Below, piece by piece: positions 61,801 through 64,000 of a stretch of 64,000 nucleotides of DNA (the first letter of the stretch is position 1; every line of letters begins with the position of its first letter). Position numbers and translations under genes: made by a program. The notes beneath the pieces are model-generated. The model made no database searches and was not told the origin of the DNA. It was given only the letters and a program-made list of their open reading frames with translations. Source of the DNA: an uncultured Lachnospiraceae bacterium. GTDB lineage: Bacteria; Bacillota; Clostridia; Lachnospirales; Lachnospiraceae. The stretch covers positions 1-64,000 of the forward strand of contig CADAHQ010000008.1 in NCBI GenBank assembly GCA_902787715.1, written 5' to 3'.

Positions 61801-62658
61801 GGAGAAATCATACGGTTCAATCAGTCTCGGCCAATTCTCCGCATCCAGGTCTGTCTCTTTATCCGCGAGGTTCGCCAAGGCACCGCAGACGCCGTTTTCC
61901 TGCTTATTTAAGCGATAATAATCTTTTCCCACTTTGAGAAAGTTGTATACGGTCTGATTTCCCGTCGTAATCAGCCAAATCACATAATCCCGGTGGAAGC
62001 TTCTCTTCTCTGTGGGCTCTGTCGAGGGCCAGTTGTGCGGCGTTACCCATCCGCCGCTTCCGCCGAGCTTGTTACCGAAGAACTGGACTCTCTCATGCCC
62101 GTTTTCCATCACCGGAACGAGACGGTAGTATCTGCCGGGGTTCGTGGCGTCCGGCGTAAACTCGGAATACAGCGTGTATTCCCCGTTGAAACTGGGATCT
62201 TTATTATCGACAACCTCGATTGTCTTATCCGGGACATACGCTTCGGGCGGATAGTAGTTTTCGGGCCCGACCGGCCTGTTGTTACCGCTTCCGTACTTTG
62301 TGACGCAGGACGCAAGGTCTCTGTGCGGGTCAGTATCATCTCCCGTAGTTTTCTTCATCCGAATGGTCGTCACCTTCATGCGGTAGAATACGGTGGAATC
62401 CCCTCTTTGCGCAAAATTATACAAGGGGTATTCATAATAGTCGTAGTTTTCACCCTCCTCTTGCTGCCTAGGCTGGGACCAGTTCTCCCAGTCCCATAAG
62501 GTCATCCCGCTTTCCTCGCCATCGTCGGCGGCATTTGCAACGAAACCACCTCTGCGAAACACGCCGAAGAGACCGTCTGCTCCGGAAAATGCTTCTCCCC
62601 CGAACAGCAGGCAGACCGCCAAAACCAAAGACACAATTCTCTTCCAATACTTTCTCAT
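58867..62658 (-). CDS. Cell-wall-anchored surface protein with MBG and InlB-like repeats
   Basis: 1263 aa. A signal peptide (about 1-30) precedes a ~330-aa N-terminal domain and one InlB/Listeria-Bacteroides-type repeat (about 375-445: YKATFKNGDEVLFEKKIPVG ... TYTAVF). Then follow many MBG-type repeats (about 450-1225), each with VTANDKNKQYGDTDPEF-like openings and SYEGGEFTI-like ends. The C-terminus VPSPKTADTLP, a hydrophobic stretch and KKRRESAE form a sorting signal of the (S/N/P)PxT(G/A) type used by sortase B-like enzymes of Clostridia. I chose ATG 62658, with AGGAAG 6 nt upstream. An adhesin role is inferred. Confidence 0.88.
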   Translation of the reverse strand: MRKYWKRIVSLVLAVCLLFGGEAFSGADGLFGVFRRGGFVANAADDGEESGMTLWDWENWSQPRQQEEGENYDYYEYPLYNFAQRGDSTVFYRMKVTTIRMKKTTGDDTDPHRDLASCVTKYGSGNNRPVGPENYYPPEAYVPDKTIEVVDNKDPSFNGEYTLYSEFTPDATNPGRYYRLVPVMENGHERVQFFGNKLGGSGGWVTPHNWPSTEPTEKRSFHRDYVIWLITTGNQTVYNFLKVGKDYYRLNKQENGVCGALANLADKETDLDAENWPRLIEPYDFSGLSVTIGEKTYYYFDSAMFEAGEEIPDNYFTVDPEDYELGVYKRFTAEGNYGDENYWLGTDRPDDWGDNQSTDYRYHRDFVAVLHSSTDKYKATFKNGDEVLFEKKIPVGTAPVYEGETPTKDEDGSYVYTFAGWKAEDGTIYAPGAELPEGLTDVTYTAVFDARTKITVTATNAGKTYGDADPGLKWEVDKELPQEDLDALVVNVSRDAGERVGKYTITASGEEDQGKYHISYETGEFSVSEKPLTITANSKTKMYDATPLYDEGFETSGLAFKDKIDTISVTGSRTDVGEANNVVKDAVITDAIGEDVTFCYDISYVNGLLTVTGASNLTVSLEGSEYTYDGTAKAITNQPISNAAGGTTSYSFSFAEDGTYVSDLSTLTKTDAGTYTVYVRATNPNYSNTATTTATLKIAQKEVTVTANDKNKQYGDTDPEFDATVEGLADGEDASKIRYVVSCEHEEQTGVYTIEVTAETDQGNYLVKVENGAFIIGTYNGVIVKIVGGTKTTVYDGTEQTVEGFTVTMESGLYTFNDFKFTGYAAATAKDAGKTDMGLSADQFVNKNPNFSEVAFIVTDGWLLIDPAEAKVTAKDTKKVYGDKDPELTAETTGVFGDDKLTYEITRETGENIGAYGISVGGDEVQGNYVVSYEGGEFTIERREITVKADDIVKTYGKGDPDLTVTIENMPGEYTVSLDEMLKAAFVGAPIVNMSVRLPGTLRPFGRSAKSTNYKASAGSDVIRFTVSREEGENVGTYKITVTGEEIQGNYKVAFAEGTFEVVMASDLELTNLTPKSVVYDGKEHPLEVEASVTAGTKIEYSTDGGTTWSANAPALTNAGTVKVKVRATNPNLGDADLDVEFTIEPKAATVRVKDASKKAGEADPAWETETEGLVGSDKLTFTVARAAGETAGEYAIKASGEATQGNYTVTFVDGKLTITNAGGDVPSPKTADTLPIALLAALLLAAFTTAALAAKKRRESAE

Positions 62659-62768
62659 AAACATTCTTCCTTTTCACGAACAAAGTCCCGTCGTTTCATT
62701 ACCCCCGCAAAAGCAAGAAGTCCCTCCGTTTTTGCGGCATTTCCCGTGGCGGGCAAATCACACCCTTC

Positions 62769-62797
62769 AGTATAGCACAAAATTCCCAAAATCTCAA
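62769..62797 (-). promoter_or_regulatory. Promoter of the MBG-repeat surface protein gene
   Basis: Minus-strand TTGAGA (62792-62797), 17-bp spacer, TATACT (62769-62774). Confidence 0.75.
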
Positions 62798-62817
62798 ACT
62801 TTCCGGGGCAAAAAAAT

Positions 62818-62858
62818 GAGCCGGTGCCCGGAAAACCCGCCAATCCGGGCATCAGCTC
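62818..62858 (-). terminator. Terminator of the upstream surface protein gene
   Basis: GAGC...TGCCCGGA pairs with TCCGGGCA...GCTC; on the minus strand CATTTTTTTG follows. Confidence 0.83.
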
Positions 62859-62885
62859 TTTTGTTTTTTCAAAAAAATCTTTTTG

Positions 62886-64000
62886 TTATGCTCTTCTTCT
62901 GCGGCCGAACAATACGGCTGCAAGCAGAAGCACCAGTCCTCCGAAGAACACTGCCCACAGCGGCTTTGTCGTATCCGGCACGGCGGTCGGTGCAATCAGT
63001 ACGCCTGTGTTCGTAAACACGATTGTCGCCTCGCTTTCCTTACCGTCCTCATAACCGTTCTTGTACGGCTTGAAGTTCGCATTGTTGGAACGGCCGTAGG
63101 AAATATCCACGGAAAATGCTCTTATTCCTTCATCCGTGCCGTAGGTATCGTCTTCCAGGTTGACAACGGAATCCTCGGGGATTGCGACGCTTGTCTCAAA
63201 CCCGGTCTTTGGCTGTTGCGAAATCCGAAGCGTGAGTTTGTAATCCGAAGCAAACTCTTTGTATGTGTTCTTCGGGCAGTTGATTACGTTCCCGCTCTTA
63301 ACAAGCATTCCTTCCGAATCGAAAACATCGATTACGACGCTGAAGTCGCCGTCGTTGCTCCACCTTGTCATCTTCGTGACGGTGACAACCACGGTGTAGG
63401 CCTGATTGTTCTTAAGCGTTGCCGTCGCGGAGCCCCAGCGGGGATCCGGCGTGCCGATTGTGCTGTTGTTGTTTGTGAATTTGCCGATGGCCTGCTCGTC
63501 GACAACCTCAATCAGGTAATCGAACGATTCGCCGGCCATATCGTTGACCACGCGGTTCTCGACCGTAAACGTGAACACTTGCGGAACGAACTGCATCCAG
63601 GACGTGGTGAGCGTTTGATCGTGCTGAAGTCTCTGCGAGAAATCAAATGTGTTATCCACAATGACGCTGTCATACGGCGCCTTGGTCTCGTCGCGCAGTG
63701 TCGCGGTCGCCGTCGTGTACACCAGCCATTTCAAAAAGCCCCAGTTCGGTGCAGCGCTGTTCTGCGTAGGGTTCGAAGGCTTGGGAAGAAGCTCTCCCTT
63801 TGCCATCAGGTAGTAGACGTGGTTTGTGTCTCCCGCAAGCGTGTAATATGCGTGCAGGGTTCTGCCGGTGACCGGCTCCGGACCGTTCCAGACGTGAACT
63901 CTCTGCGGGTTAACGGTGTATGTGATATCAAACGTCACGGTTACCGCATCACTCCACACTGCGTACAGCACCTGCGTATACGGAGGCGGCATCGTGAAAT
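62886..64000 (-). CDS. Partial cell-wall-anchored surface protein (5' end outside window)
   Basis: At least 368 aa, and the frame is open to the window edge, so the true start lies beyond 64000. The visible N-terminal end, MPPPYTQVLYAVW, looks like the end of an InlB-type repeat. Then come beta-rich surface domains (VTFDITYTVNPQRVHVW, FTFTVENRVVNDMAGESFDY). The C-terminus has VPDTTKPLWAVFFGGLVLLL and a short basic tail RRRRA, an LPxTG-like sorting signal. It is a tandem neighbour of the MBG protein with the same orientation; the two may be co-regulated surface antigens. Confidence 0.82.
   Translation of the reverse strand, partial: FTMPPPYTQVLYAVWSDAVTVTFDITYTVNPQRVHVWNGPEPVTGRTLHAYYTLAGDTNHVYYLMAKGELLPKPSNPTQNSAAPNWGFLKWLVYTTATATLRDETKAPYDSVIVDNTFDFSQRLQHDQTLTTSWMQFVPQVFTFTVENRVVNDMAGESFDYLIEVVDEQAIGKFTNNNSTIGTPDPRWGSATATLKNNQAYTVVVTVTKMTRWSNDGDFSVVIDVFDSEGMLVKSGNVINCPKNTYKEFASDYKLTLRISQQPKTGFETSVAIPEDSVVNLEDDTYGTDEGIRAFSVDISYGRSNNANFKPYKNGYEDGKESEATIVFTNTGVLIAPTAVPDTTKPLWAVFFGGLVLLLAAVLFGRRRRA

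Noticed and set aside
58768-61911. Plus-strand 1047-aa frame opposite the MBG surface protein gene
   Set aside because: It lies wholly antisense to a gene with clear domains, promoter and terminator; Gly/Arg/Val-rich composition is typical of a shadow frame.
1-64000. tRNA or rRNA genes
   Set aside because: No T-loop/anticodon arrangement or rRNA-like stretch was found on reading either strand; weak candidates were inside genes.

Overview
The window looks like a chromosomal segment of a fairly GC-rich Lachnospiraceae-like Clostridium (Firmicutes). The grounds are the Lachnospiraceae-type small families (DUF4250- and DUF6472-like), many lipoproteins and surface proteins with Thr/Pro linkers, Gram-positive sorting tails (SPKTA-D, VPDTT), a dockerin-bearing glucosaminidase, strong AGGAGG ribosome sites, and sigma-A promoters of the TTGcat-N17-TAcaaT type. 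No rRNA, tRNA, prophage, IS transposase or true CRISPR array was seen. I recognise the families from protein sequence by eye; no database search was possible.

Layout. 1-10.8 kb: secreted glucosaminidase with dockerin, dapF, two CBM-like lipoproteins, a foldback element, acpP, a PH-domain protein, greA with an AEC transporter, and oligoendopeptidase F. 10.8-14.7 kb: an AT-richer island with an Rhs/YD-repeat protein whose C-terminus looks like a caspase-fold (clan CD) cysteine peptidase, followed 17 bases later by a small membrane-anchored protein that could be its immunity partner. 14.8-21.5 kb: a peptide/nickel-type ABC importer operon in which one permease and both ATPases are fused into one polypeptide, ending with two unknown cytoplasmic proteins. 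21.5-22.1 kb: an array of four 41-bp palindromes at 94-95-bp spacing. 22.1-26.2 kb: DUF2927 lipoprotein, membrane protein, asd and a membrane-anchored GDPD. 26.3-28 kb: a PD-(D/E)XK-like nuclease protein preceded by ten-plus 62-bp dyad repeats.

28-41 kb: clpB, YD-type lipoproteins, corA, a membrane-anchored serpin bracketed by a 35-bp direct repeat that carries a -10 box, and two consecutive ECF sigma/anti-sigma-like pairs. 41-47.4 kb: a minus-strand cluster of two paralogous transglutaminase-like lipoproteins, a DUF4015 glycosidase-like protein and a small membrane protein. 47.5-51.6 kb: DUF4250, YigZ, class A PBP and DUF6472. 51.6-54.8 kb: an orphan promoter with hairpins (possible small RNA), a small membrane protein, a polytopic glycosyltransferase-like protein and a ~400-bp nested foldback. 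54.8-58.6 kb: flavodoxin with an autoregulated MarR, esterase, DUF3784-like protein and a zinc-ribbon/TPR membrane protein. 58.8-64 kb: two cell-wall-anchored surface proteins, the second cut off by the window end.

Most promising for novelty: (i) the 62-bp dyad array abutting a nuclease-like gene, (ii) the Rhs-caspase-like protein with its neighbour, (iii) the 94-95-bp palindrome array, (iv) a ten-base motif CGG(C/A)AAATGC that I count 17 times on both strands, in genes and between them, where chance predicts well under one, and (v) the two long foldback elements.
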